A stretch of 64,000 nt of DNA from Symbiodinium natans (taxonomy: Eukaryota > Sar > Dinophyceae > Suessiales > Symbiodiniaceae). The position numbers were made by a program, and so were the translations under genes. The notes beneath the pieces are model-generated. The model worked only from the letters and a program-made list of their open reading frames with translations, was not told where the DNA came from and made no database searches. The stretch covers positions 379,276 to 443,275 of the forward strand of contig CAJNDS010000580.1 of the NCBI GenBank assembly GCA_905221605.1. Reading direction: 5' to 3'. Position 1 is the stretch's first letter, and the number at the start of each line of letters is the position of its first letter. This document shows positions 39,672 through 49,119 of the stretch, piece after piece.

Positions 39672-41722
39672 ATGACCACGCAGTGAAGAGGCCGGGCTTT
39701 TTCCATCAACCGATGGCGAACTGGAGGATCGCGAGGCGGAGGTAAAGGAGGTCCTTCCTCATCAGCAAACCGAAGCGCCGGTTTTTTCCCCTTGAGACGA
39801 TGCTCTGGAGGAGAAGGCTCCTGTTCTTCTACCACCCCTTCCAGCTCCAATTCAGGCGGTTCCTTTATATTGGAAAAAATCGTAGTGCAGGGAAATAACA
39901 CCAGTTCATCCGGATCTTTTGCAGTCCCTTGAGCTTCCACCCAATAACCACCAGGTAGGTCATCGCATGGACCCAAAAGAAGCGCAGGCTGCGTACGATC
40001 GACCCATTGCCGACCTTTCTTTGTTCCATCCGGACCCAGCAACTCCCACGGACGACGTTTGACTTGAATCTGAGCACCAAAAGGAAGCAATGCTTTAGGA
40101 TTTAACCCCAACTCCCTTTCAGCTTTCTGCCACCGTAACATTGACCAATGGCGAGCAGCCAGTGCCCAGTACGCCGGCCCGAGTCGCGCCTCCTTTAAGA
40201 GCGACCTGACACCACGTTTGAATAAACCCACACATGCTTCAGCGCGCCCATTTGTTTGCGGGACTCCAGGATCACCAGTGGTCCTATATATCAGACGAGT
40301 TTCACAAAAGGACCGGAAGCGTGCATTGACAAACTCCCCCGCTCGATCTGAGTGGATTCTCAACACCGGATACCCATGTCTCTGCAAGCGCACCATCATC
40401 CTTTGAACTGCCGACAAAACAGTTGTTTGCTGTTTATCCACAATCGGCTCCACCATAACGAAGTTGATCATACGGACAGGTTGGGTCAAGTGGTCCTTCA
40501 GTTCCTTCCAGGATTTCTCAGAAGCTTGAATTTTCAACACCTCCGCCTCCAGAACTGGCGCAGGTTCCACCGGTGCAGAGCCTTCCTCCTCGAAGTTCGC
40601 GACTGCATCGCCTAACCATTCTCCAACACCAGCACCTTCATCTGCCACGTGATCTTCCACCTCATCCGCATCTTCCTCCTTTTCTGGAGGGCGACCCACA
40701 TTGGGATCCAACATTGGAAATTGACACACACCAATAACAGCGTGTCGTGGCTTCTGCTGGTGAGCATCCTTCGAACACTTGTATGGACCCGCTAAGTCCA
40801 ATGATAAAGTGTAAGCATCCCCATGCTTTCGCCTCAAATGGCGACGCTCTTTTCCAGCGGCAGACACACAGATTTGACAATCACGTCTGAAAGGAATATG
40901 CCCCCTTAGGCAATGGTCACGGAAAGCTCGCTCCTCAGTCGTCAACCTCCGTAACGTCCCTTCTCGTTCTTCTTTTTTTAACACCATAGCTTCCCGTTCA
41001 GCATCGCTCTCATGCAACCATTGTGCCAACCTGTGACGTATTCTTTTAACCAATCCAAACGCCCATCGCGCCCATATAGAGGATTGTCCAATACGCTCTT
41101 CCAGGGTAGAAGCGAATGTTGCCGACCACGGAACAACCACGCGAACCTGTTCCAACGATTCCCATAGTTCCATATCAGACACCAGGAAAGTCGTAGGTTT
41201 CACCAGAGCATGTCCCAATGCTCCTTGATCAAAGTGTGCAGCGTACATTCCATAACGCTCACAAAAGCTTTTCACCTCTGGCCAACTCCAGAAGGTAGGA
41301 CTTGAGAGCCCTTCCTGAGAACCATCCACCAGATCCTCAGCACTCAAGACCGTTTTGCCGTTCTGAGAGAAATCCTTCCCTATGAGTTCAGGGTCCCCAG
41401 GGCTTTCCATGCCAAAGAAGACAGAACTTCCATTGATGACTTCAGCAGTTCCACACCTTGAATGCACCGCCACGTCATATAGGAAAAGCATCTTCAGAAG
41501 TAAAACACCATCCTTTTGAGCTAATTCTTGATGTGGCCAAGGAAGACTCTTTAATCCCAACCGTTCAGGCCCACAGCGCCGGCGTAATACAGGTGGACCA
41601 CCGTCTTCACCTCTCAACCTTGACACTGTCCTGCATGGAGGTCCTCCCAACCACAGCAACCACCTTTCCTTCAGCCGCCAGATGCAGAAGATACTTCCAG
41701 ACGCTCGAATTATGTAGGTCAC
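39623..41722 (-). CDS. pol (IN part): Methyltransferase-like C-terminal part and copia integrase
   Basis: The frame overlaps the gag-protease frame at 41607-41722 in the +1 phase; true reading probably begins near 41648. It opens with GGPPCRTVSRLR (about residues 26-37), like motif IV of cytosine-C5 methyltransferases with its catalytic Cys, and later FFGMESPGDP (about 102-111), which could be motif VI. Integrase follows: a zinc motif H270-x4-H275-x6-C282-x2-C285, then the DDE triad Asp309 (LSLDLAG), Asp459 (RIHSDRAGE) and Glu495 (NGRAEAC), with 35 residues between the last two, the classical spacing. An acidic insert (about 340-400) separates the first two catalytic residues. The frame ends in a proline-rich stretch and is followed by the dioxygenase-like segment in another frame. 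Confidence 0.85.
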   Translation of the reverse strand: MTYIIRASGSIFCIWRLKERWLLWLGGPPCRTVSRLRGEDGGPPVLRRRCGPERLGLKSLPWPHQELAQKDGVLLLKMLFLYDVAVHSRCGTAEVINGSSVFFGMESPGDPELIGKDFSQNGKTVLSAEDLVDGSQEGLSSPTFWSWPEVKSFCERYGMYAAHFDQGALGHALVKPTTFLVSDMELWESLEQVRVVVPWSATFASTLEERIGQSSIWARWAFGLVKRIRHRLAQWLHESDAEREAMVLKKEEREGTLRRLTTEERAFRDHCLRGHIPFRRDCQICVSAAGKERRHLRRKHGDAYTLSLDLAGPYKCSKDAHQQKPRHAVIGVCQFPMLDPNVGRPPEKEEDADEVEDHVADEGAGVGEWLGDAVANFEEEGSAPVEPAPVLEAEVLKIQASEKSWKELKDHLTQPVRMINFVMVEPIVDKQQTTVLSAVQRMMVRLQRHGYPVLRIHSDRAGEFVNARFRSFCETRLIYRTTGDPGVPQTNGRAEACVGLFKRGVRSLLKEARLGPAYWALAARHWSMLRWQKAERELGLNPKALLPFGAQIQVKRRPWELLGPDGTKKGRQWVDRTQPALLLGPCDDLPGGYWVEAQGTAKDPDELVLFPCTTIFSNIKEPPELELEGVVEEQEPSPPEHRLKGKKPALRFADEEGPPLPPPRDPPVRHRLMEKARPLHCVVMWAPCACFASGGRVRP

Positions 41723-44700
41723 CGCCTTTTGTCAAATCCAGCTCCAGTACCTCCACATCCCGACTGGGAAAATGCCATTTTTGTTTTCCCGAAAATAGGT
41801 GTACCACCACCCTTTTTGCTCGTGCCAGCCGTCTCCTTTTATGACGGTTGAAAGGCAACGCCGCAATATCTCCACGTGGCAACAGCTCCATCAGCATATT
41901 TTCTGGTATATCCCCATAATACCACCGAAGAAATCGCCAGCATGCCTGGACGAACTCCTCCTCATTCGCTGACGCTGTCCGCGCTGCGCTTTGCAACGAC
42001 GTTTTTACAGCCACCTCGTTGTCCGTATTCGGACACCCTTGAACCATACGTGCCACCTTCAAAGCTTGCTTTGGGGAGCACCAATCCATTTCATCAATGA
42101 TCTGAAGCGCCACCTCCTTTTCTAAACAAGGGCACCCATTCAGATCACGAACGCGAAGTTCCCCCAGAACAGGATGTGAGGCTGTGCACTTGCCACCACG
42201 CCACTGAACTCTGAGACCAACCAAGGCGCTCGCTTTGCCAATTGGCACTAGTGGATCTACCATTTCAGGAGTTACCAGGGTCCCACCTGGGGTAATACAC
42301 ATCTCCCGAGATCCAACAGCTAAAGACACCAACACCTTTTGCTGCGGAAGCTGTTCTCCAGGACGAAGTGATCTGAGAGGATGTGATGCTCCCGAGTCCA
42401 ACATGCCCATTCCCGAACACTCATTGGTGTCAGAAACCCTGGCCACATGTAGAACGCATACTCCTCGGCCTTCTCCCTGCTTCGGCAACAACGTGGCATC
42501 CGACGAACCGACTCCACAGTCCGCCCTTCCATTCCTCCATTGAGAATGGGACCAAGATACACGCTGCCCTTCAGCATGCAAAACCATTTTTTCAGCTGTT
42601 TTGTAATCCATAACCAAACAGCCATGTTCAAACCACAAGAGCTGGTCCAGCGAAGATTTTGCCCCCACGTGACACATCCCATTGATCACAGTGACTTCCC
42701 GAATCAACGTCCCTTTCTCTGTAATCCTCATTGTCACACCACCAAGCGCGCTTTGCACCATAACAGTAGTGTCTGGTAAACATTCCCATGGAAAAAGCGT
42801 CCGCACAAGATGCGTAGCAGCTGTATCCACCAACGCCACTCTCCCTTCCTGCTGAAGCAGCCCAGAGCCACATAACATTCGAATACTGGGATCCCCGTTT
42901 GATGCCGACTGTTCTGATGACAGCTTCATAGATTTCAGCACCTCTAACGCTTCAACAAGGACCTGATTGGCCGTTGATGGCGATGAGGGACTTGCAGAAC
43001 CTTTATCCAATCCCGCATTAGCCGTCTCATCTCCCCCTTCAGCTACCTCTGCCTTTTTGGCATTTCCCCATTTCGCACCTTTGCCGCCCTTTCCCCCTTT
43101 GGGAGAATTCCCTTTAGATCTACTCCTCTCAGGATTTGAGTCCACATTGGAACTTGCACCATCCTTATATGGACATTGCGGCTGCAGATGGCCAACGGCC
43201 CCACACTCAAAACATCTTCCTCGTTCAAGGGAGTCTTTGTCATGGCGAAATTTGCAGCGGGATCCGAACTTGCACCCCGCATCGGTCTTCCCATATATCC
43301 AACAGAAAGGACGTTCACCATCTCCGCTGTACCTTTTTCCTTTCCCTTTGCCTTTGTCACCCTCCTCTGTCTCGTCACCAGTTCCCTTTTGGGCCTTGTT
43401 TAACCTGGCCCTTTTCTTGGCGTCCGAGTCCTGCTTCACCTCTTGTTCACCAGCACTATGCAATAGCAGTTCAAACTCTGCCTGTAACATTTCAGCTAGT
43501 TTTGTCGCAGTTTCAGAGGTCGGCGAGTAGTCCACCCCCAATTTCTCCCGAAAGGATGCCACTCTGAAATGAACCGTAGGGTGTTTCGCCAGCAACGCGG
43601 ATGACAAACCATCCAATCCCTTGATAAGCAAGGTAGCGTCCGGCTCAGCCGCTCTCAACTCCCTCAATCGGAAACGCCATTGCGCCCATTGACGCACTCC
43701 CTTTATGGCCTCTGAGATCGAGGTTGCTGGAGATGGTTGCACCAAGAAGTTCAACATTGTGCTGCGCTCATTTGCTCCACCTGGTTGGTAGACCGTCAGC
43801 AATTTGTAAAATATCATCACTGACCCCAACATTCGAGTGGAAACGATCTCGGTCTTCAATCTCTCCGGGATCGCCTGTAGCAGCAAAGACACCGCTCTCT
43901 GCTCCAACAAAACATGCACAGTTTGAACCACTTTGAGCCCTTCCAGCTCAGCCTTGATGCCCAACCTTTCCAGCGGAGAAACACTCAACCATTTGGCATA
44001 CGCTTGATATGCCTTTGAGTAGACGCATTGCCACCACACTCTTCCTGTATCTGTCAGTGAAGACAACATTGGTTCGATCATTGCGATCCAATCACCCAGT
44101 GCCGTCGGATTGCTTGGTGTGTAGTCTGCCAAAGTTGGAAGGCTCATCACATGCTTCCCGAGAGCCTCCGGACGTTCGGTTCCAGAACTATCACCAGTGA
44201 TTGGCATACCACGTGGCACCACTGCTCCAGGAGGTAAACTGACCCTACCACCAGGCCCTTGAGGTAGTCCATGTCCTATACCGGGCGCAACAGCTGTGAG
44301 CGGAACCTTTTCTAATTCCAACTTCCCAGCGACCATTTTCCACCGATACGGAACATCATCCACCATTGTATATCCACCCGATCCTGCTGAGTTCTCTTGC
44401 GTTGCAGTTTCCCGAGCTGAAACAAAACCGGGCTGGTTCCCCACAGGTGCGGCAGAACCATCAACACCTGACGGCACGGAAGTAATCGGAACATGTGTTA
44501 AACCAGGCGGTCCACTTGCATATCCACCACTTGCAGGACCTCCCGTGGGGTAATTCAATGGAGGCAATCTGGAGGGTTTCTTCCCTTCAGCTACATGCAT
44601 CATTGGCACTTCTTTTTCATCCTCCACTTGAACATCCCCCTTCCTGGACCCAGGCAAGGATTGAAGATCACAACCCTTTGGCAGGTCGTAGCCCTCAATA

Positions 44701-45413
44701 GGCAGCCATGTCCCATCAGGCAACACAGTCCAAAAACCACCCATACCATCCGTGTAGAAAACTTGTCCTGGCAGGTACTGCTTCTCTGGAGTCATTCCTA
44801 GAGGATATGCCGTGTTTGCGTCCACCACTCCAGAGCTCCGTGCCCTTGAAGCTGACCCAGATGCAGCAGAGGTATAGCTTTTCTCCTCCACCCGATGCAA
44901 CCTGTTCCCCAGCTCCTTTGTCTGCACAAGCAACTCTTTCAGCGCACGCTTCACCACCGCCATATCTTCAGTTTGCTCTTCACCACTAACATCAGGAATG
45001 AGTTCTTCGTCGGCTTGCACTCCACCAATAGTACCTCGTTCCATTTGGCCCATTAAGCCTGACGATGGTCTCTCAACAGGTGCAGGTTCCTGACCCAAAA
45101 GATCTTGCAGCGAAGGTGGCCTCCTCGTACCTTCACCACTTCTATCCCCTCCGCTCGCAGGAAGACTTGCCGGCCTTGATTGCCTAAGTCTCATTTCTTC
45201 TTGAGCCCGCTCGCTCCAGAAAGGATTTGCTGCTTGAACCGGAACCACTTCGTTTTCCACCTGAGGCGTTGGTTGTATCATTGCAACCTCCCTACCATCT
45301 GTCAGCGCTTGTACCATTTGTTGTCGATCTTCACCCCCACCACCACGATTTCCTTCGGCTTCATTGGCCGTTGGCGACAGTCCAGGCTCAGAGCGACGCC
45401 GCATCATGTCCAT
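41607..45413 (-). CDS. gag-pr: Copia gag, tandem protease-like domains and methyltransferase-like N-terminal part
   Basis: I choose the ATG at 45413 because it is the first in-frame ATG after the primer-binding site; the frame is open slightly further upstream. Residue numbers count from the codon at 45443. Residues 1-430 are low-complexity, Pro/Gly-rich. A gag-like helical domain spans about 435-670 (SLPTLADYTPSNPTALGDW at its start). A CCCH finger, C-x9-C-x5-C-x3-H, lies at 714-734 and a CCHC knuckle, C-x2-C-x4-H-x4-C, at 744-757, both expected to bind RNA. Two protease-like domains follow: VDTAATH (872-878) and LDSGASH (1015-1021), each followed by a similar IT-x2-GTL pattern. Near the C-terminus RVVVHLFSGKQKW (1211-1223) resembles the SAM-binding motif I of methyltransferases. 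The frame then loses phase at the GGG at 41646-41648, exactly where GGPPC continues in the +1 frame. Confidence 0.88.
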   Translation of the reverse strand: MDMMRRRSEPGLSPTANEAEGNRGGGGEDRQQMVQALTDGREVAMIQPTPQVENEVVPVQAANPFWSERAQEEMRLRQSRPASLPASGGDRSGEGTRRPPSLQDLLGQEPAPVERPSSGLMGQMERGTIGGVQADEELIPDVSGEEQTEDMAVVKRALKELLVQTKELGNRLHRVEEKSYTSAASGSASRARSSGVVDANTAYPLGMTPEKQYLPGQVFYTDGMGGFWTVLPDGTWLPIEGYDLPKGCDLQSLPGSRKGDVQVEDEKEVPMMHVAEGKKPSRLPPLNYPTGGPASGGYASGPPGLTHVPITSVPSGVDGSAAPVGNQPGFVSARETATQENSAGSGGYTMVDDVPYRWKMVAGKLELEKVPLTAVAPGIGHGLPQGPGGRVSLPPGAVVPRGMPITGDSSGTERPEALGKHVMSLPTLADYTPSNPTALGDWIAMIEPMLSSLTDTGRVWWQCVYSKAYQAYAKWLSVSPLERLGIKAELEGLKVVQTVHVLLEQRAVSLLLQAIPERLKTEIVSTRMLGSVMIFYKLLTVYQPGGANERSTMLNFLVQPSPATSISEAIKGVRQWAQWRFRLRELRAAEPDATLLIKGLDGLSSALLAKHPTVHFRVASFREKLGVDYSPTSETATKLAEMLQAEFELLLHSAGEQEVKQDSDAKKRARLNKAQKGTGDETEEGDKGKGKGKRYSGDGERPFCWIYGKTDAGCKFGSRCKFRHDKDSLERGRCFECGAVGHLQPQCPYKDGASSNVDSNPERSRSKGNSPKGGKGGKGAKWGNAKKAEVAEGGDETANAGLDKGSASPSSPSTANQVLVEALEVLKSMKLSSEQSASNGDPSIRMLCGSGLLQQEGRVALVDTAATHLVRTLFPWECLPDTTVMVQSALGGVTMRITEKGTLIREVTVINGMCHVGAKSSLDQLLWFEHGCLVMDYKTAEKMVLHAEGQRVSWSHSQWRNGRADCGVGSSDATLLPKQGEGRGVCVLHVARVSDTNECSGMGMLDSGASHPLRSLRPGEQLPQQKVLVSLAVGSREMCITPGGTLVTPEMVDPLVPIGKASALVGLRVQWRGGKCTASHPVLGELRVRDLNGCPCLEKEVALQIIDEMDWCSPKQALKVARMVQGCPNTDNEVAVKTSLQSAARTASANEEEFVQACWRFLRWYYGDIPENMLMELLPRGDIAALPFNRHKRRRLARAKRVVVHLFSGKQKWHFPSRDVEVLELDLTKGGDLHNSSVWKYLLHLAAEGKVVAVVGRTSMQDSVKVER

Positions 45414-45475
45414 GGCGTTAAACAAACGAAAAATCTTTACCAATTCCGCAGGAAGCCAAATTTGGGCTCATAACC
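45414..45475 (-). promoter_or_regulatory. Leader and primer-binding site (tRNA-iMet anticodon-arm type)
   Basis: In element sense the sequence directly after the 5' LTR is GGTTATGAGCCC (45475-45464). Its complement GGGCTCATAACC equals the anticodon arm of eukaryotic initiator tRNA-Met (yeast has GGGCTCATAACCC). Drosophila copia likewise primes from a half tRNA-iMet at this arm, not from the tRNA 3' end. The leader to the first ATG is only about 60 bases. Confidence 0.8.
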
Positions 45476-45696
45476 TACGGGGGGCAACCGAAGGAGGACA
45501 GGGAACAAAACAGTCAGCCCCAACAGAAGCCCTTGATTCCCCTGGAACAACCGAAGACAAAACCCAAAGCACAACCAAACACACCTTTTCCGTAGGGCGC
45601 ATTGCCCACGTTTCTTGAGCCAAAAATATCCGGGTTCATTGACCCCTTCAACTCCCATCACCAACTCTTTTCTACAATACCAGTTGCAGCTCCGCA
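45476..45696 (-). repeat. 5' LTR of the copia element
   Basis: Identical to 35845-36065. The promoter should lie here, though I recognise no TATA box. The spliced-leader-like TTTTGGCTCAAG (element sense) is at 45625-45614, about 70-83 bases from the LTR's outer edge. Confidence 0.93.
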
Positions 45697-46500
45697 TGGG
45701 GTTTGGGGTTGGGGGGTTTAGGGCTTCTGGGGCTTCTGGGGCTTTTAGAGCTTCTAGGGGTTCTAGGGCTTACAGTGCTTACAGGGCTTAGGGTTTGGGG
45801 AGGGGGGCCATGTCCGTGACTTTGGGGACTTGCGGGCGGGGTTCGGGTTTAGGGTTTCGGGTTTCGGGTTCGGGGCTTAGGGTTCTTCAAGGTTGGGGCT
45901 TGCGATGCAAGGATGGTTTGTGGTAGGGAGTGGAGAGGGGGGAACGGAGCACAAGCGTATGGAGGTCATGCTGGCTGAATATGCCGCTCTCGGAGGTTTT
46001 AGGGCTTCGGATTGAGGACTTAGGGTTTCGCGTTGAATGCGACTTGAAAGCCCAGCTTTTTGTTCTTGGGGCCGGCCCGGGGGTGACAAGCCTCCGCAAA
46101 ACCCATACCCTTAACCCTCAACCCCAAACCCGAAACCCGAAACCCCAAGGACGCCTGGTACGTTAAAGTGATGGGATGGCCCGCGTCAGGAAGGATGCCA
46201 GCTTCCTCTCCTAGCCCTGATATAGATATACAAAGCCCCCCCCGAGTTCGGCCGAGCTTCTCCCCTGGGCGCGTGTCTCGTATGCCCATTGCCTGAGCCA
46301 TCGGACCCTGTATTCAAAGGCCCAGAACCCTTCAACCCCTAAACTTGAAACCTCTAAGCCCCACACCCCCTAAACCCCGTACCATAAACCCCGTCAACCC
46401 CCGTCAACCCCCGTCAACCCGCGTGAAGCCCCCCAAACCCCCTAAACGCCCCGTTACCCCTAGACGCCCCCTAAACCCCCCCCAAACCCATCGAAACCCG
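45697..46500. repeat. Degenerate telomere-type and low-complexity flank of the element
   Basis: Right of the element the TTTGGGG array continues briefly and decays into GGGCTTCTGGGGCTT-like repetition (45715-45800). A short non-telomeric part follows (45890-46320), then C-rich AACCCCC repeats (46320-46500). Frames at 45877-46301 and 46345-46749 are repeat shadows. Confidence 0.7.
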
Positions 46501-46509
46501 GTAAACCCC

Positions 46510-46671
46510 GGATTCGCCCACCAAAACCCCTGGTTCACCCACCAAAACCAAGCTTCACCCACCAAGATTCACCCACCAAAAACCCCTGATTCACCCACCA
46601 AAACCCCGGATTCACCCACCAAAACCCCTGGTTCACCAAAAATCCGGGTTCCCCCACCAAAAAAACACCAC
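46510..46671 (+). repeat. CACCAAAA minisatellite
   Basis: Units of about 17-24 bp of the form CACCAAAACCCCTGGTTCAC. Related units appear at 49120-49260 in the same orientation and at 50345-50470 and 50690-50880 inverted. Confidence 0.9.
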
Positions 46672-47338
46672 CACCACGCGGTCATGAGTGGGCCCCACGC
46701 CCCTGCCCTGCCCTCTACCTGCGGCCCTCCCCTGCCCGACCCTCGCTGAGCTGAGGCCACCCTCTCCCCCCCATCCTGCCCCCACTCTACCCTACCCTGT
46801 CTGCCCCGCACCCCATTCCCTGCCCCCAACCCTACCCTGCTGACCTGCCTGCCCAACCCGAGAATCTGTCTGCTCTTTGCCTGTGTCCCTGCCTCCCTGG
46901 CCAGACCCTACCCTACCCACCCTACCCTTCTTCCTGTGCCCCGGTCCTCCCCTACCCTGCCTGCCCCAGGGTGGGTGGGCTCCCCCCCTTCCCTGCCCTG
47001 CCACACTGCACCCTGTATTTGCAGAGCATTGCGGAAAAGTCGGCTCTCCCCACAGCCACACCCTACCCTGCCCTGCCCTTCTGCCTGTGCGGTCTTCTCT
47101 GGCCTGGACGGCCTCTGCCTGTCCCGCACCTACGTGAATCTGCAGATTTGTGTGGGAAAGCGGTCTAGGCATGGAGGGGTTGCGGGTCCCTATACCCTAG
47201 CGCGACGTTCCCGACCCGACCTCAGCCTACTCTGGGGCTAGAGCTCAGGGGTTGAGGCATGGAGGGGTTGAGGGTGTCTGGGCGCGGGTCTTTCCCAGGA
47301 GTCAGGACTGGGTTGCCGAACCCGAATCCCAGCAGGTC

Positions 47339-47552
47339 CCCACACCCTACCCTAGCGTGACGTTCCCTACCCTAAACCCTAAAACCTAAGTTTTCGGGTA
47401 ATTAGGGTTTAGGTTTTAGGGTTTACGGTTTACCCTACCCTAACCCTAAACCGTAAACCCTAAAACCTAAACCCTAATTACCCGAAAACTTAGGTTTTAG
47501 GGTTTAGGGTTTAGGGTAGGGAAAGTCACGCTAGGGTAGGGTGTGGGGAGCG
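47339..47552. repeat. Near-perfect palindrome of telomere-like sequence, arms about 100 bp
   Basis: CCCTAGCGTGACGTTCCCTA and AACCTAAGTTTTCGGGTAAT in the left arm have exact or near-exact inverses in the right arm (ATTACCCGAAAACTTAGGTT, then GTCACGCTAGGG). The centre is near 47444. Confidence 0.85.
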
Positions 47553-48107
47553 CTCGTAGACCCGCAACCTCTCCATGCCTCAACCCTGAGCCTCTAGCCC
47601 TTGTCCCACGAGTAATAAGGCTGGGGTAGGGTAGGGAACGTCACGCTAGGGTAGGGTGGGGGACCTGCGCCCGTACACCCTCAACCCCACAATGCCTCAA
47701 CCCCTGAGCCTCTGGCCCTTGTCCCACGAGTAGGCTGGGGTAGGGCAGGGAACGTCACGCCTGCGCCTCCCCTCACCGCTGCCCTACCTTCGCTGAGCTG
47801 AGGCCACCCTCTCCCCCCCATCCTGCCCCCACTCTACCCTACCCTGTCTGCCCTTCTGCCTCTGCCCTCGCACCCCATTCCCTGCCCCACCCTACCCCGC
47901 TGACCTGCCTGCCCAACCCGAGAATCCCCTGCCCCGGACCCTGCCCTCCCCTTCCCTGACCCTGCCCTGCTTCAAGCGGCTTAGGTTTGGGGTCACGCCC
48001 CACCCCTTGCCTGCCCTCCCTGTGGCCTCCCCCTCACCCCTGCTCTCCCCCCCATCCCTCCCCTTTTTTTGCTCTCCAGCCCCTCACTTTCCCTGCCGCC
48101 GTTGCGC

Positions 48108-48565
48108 CCCTACCATTCCCTGCCCCACCCTACCCCCAGCCAACCCTACCCCTCCCTGCCTGCCCGCACCCTCTAGCCCTTGCCCTACCCTACTCAGGGT
48201 GGCGCTTTTTGTGGGGCAGAGGGGTCGGGGAGGGCGGGCAGTGGAGGGTGCCCCACGCCTTGGTTCTGCCCTGCCCTCTAGCTGCACCGCTGGAGCTGAG
48301 GCCACCCTCTCCCATCCTGCCCCCTGCCCTGCCCTCCCTTTTTTTTTATTTTTCTGCTTTTTTCAGGACCTGTCTGCTCTTTGCTGCCGGCCCCAGCCCC
48401 CCCTCCCGGCCCAGGCAGGGTGGGGTTGGCAAGAAGGCAGGTCAGTTGGGGTGGGGCAGGCAGGGGAGGGGAGGGCAGAGGGTAGGGCAGGCTGGGGGCA
48501 GGGTGCTGGCAGGCAGGGAGGGGTAGGGTTGGCTGGGGGTAGGGTGGGGCAGGGAATGGGGTAGG
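48108..48565. repeat. Inverted repeat, arms about 90 bp
   Basis: CATTCCCTGCCCCACCCTAC followed by CCCCAGCCAACCCTACCCCT at 48113-48160 faces its inverse near 48515-48562 (AGGGGTAGGGTTGGCTGGGG). About 280 bp lie between the arms. Confidence 0.75.
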
Positions 48566-49119
48566 CCAAGGGTGGGGCAAGGTCTGGGTAGGGGGCGCAA
48601 CTGCTTTGTTGGGTAGTGAGGCCTGAATACCATGCTGAAATTCCCACCTGCCCTCCCTTTCCTCCTTCCACTCCCCTACCCTACCCTACCCCACCCTACC
48701 CACCCTTTCCTACCTTCCACTCCCCTACCCTACCCTACCTCACCCTGCCCTGTACAGGAAGTGCCACCCTGATTCAGGGCAGGACCCTGCCCTCCAAACC
48801 ACTCACCTACCCTACCCTACCCTCCATAAGCGCCCCACCCGACCCTGCCCTAATACCCTACCCTCCTACCCTTTCCAGGCGTGGAAGGTACGCCCACACT
48901 TGCCCTCTCTGCCCGCCCTCCCCTACCCTGTGTAACCTGCTGAAATTCCCCGCCCTATGAGTCGGTGGCGCTTTTTGTGGGGCAGGGGGGAATTTCAGCA
49001 GGTTCTCCACAGGGTAGGGGAGGGCGGGCAGTGGAGGGTGGGGAGGGTGTGGAGGACAGAGGGCAAGTGTGGGCCCTAGCCCTGAATCAGGGTGCGGGGG
49101 AGGGGGAAAACAACTTTTT

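Larger units (their letters stand above)
35840..45701 (-). mobile_element. Ty1/copia-type LTR retrotransposon, nearly complete
   Basis: Two identical 221-bp LTRs (35845-36065 and 45476-45696) bound 9.4 kb of internal sequence transcribed on the minus strand. The outer 5 bp on both sides are TGGGG (35840-35844 and 45697-45701), a 5-bp target duplication typical of copia elements, although the site is itself repetitive. A primer-binding site follows the 5' LTR and a purine tract precedes the 3' LTR. Integrase lies before reverse transcriptase, the copia order. Domains in sense order: gag, two protease-like domains, methyltransferase-like segment, integrase, dioxygenase-like segment, reverse transcriptase, RNase H, membrane-type tail. 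Identical LTRs imply a recent insertion. Three frame changes separate the reading frames. Confidence 0.92.

Noticed and set aside
36309-45697. Many plus-strand frames across the copia element
   Set aside because: They are shadows of the minus-strand gag-pol, which carries all recognisable motifs.
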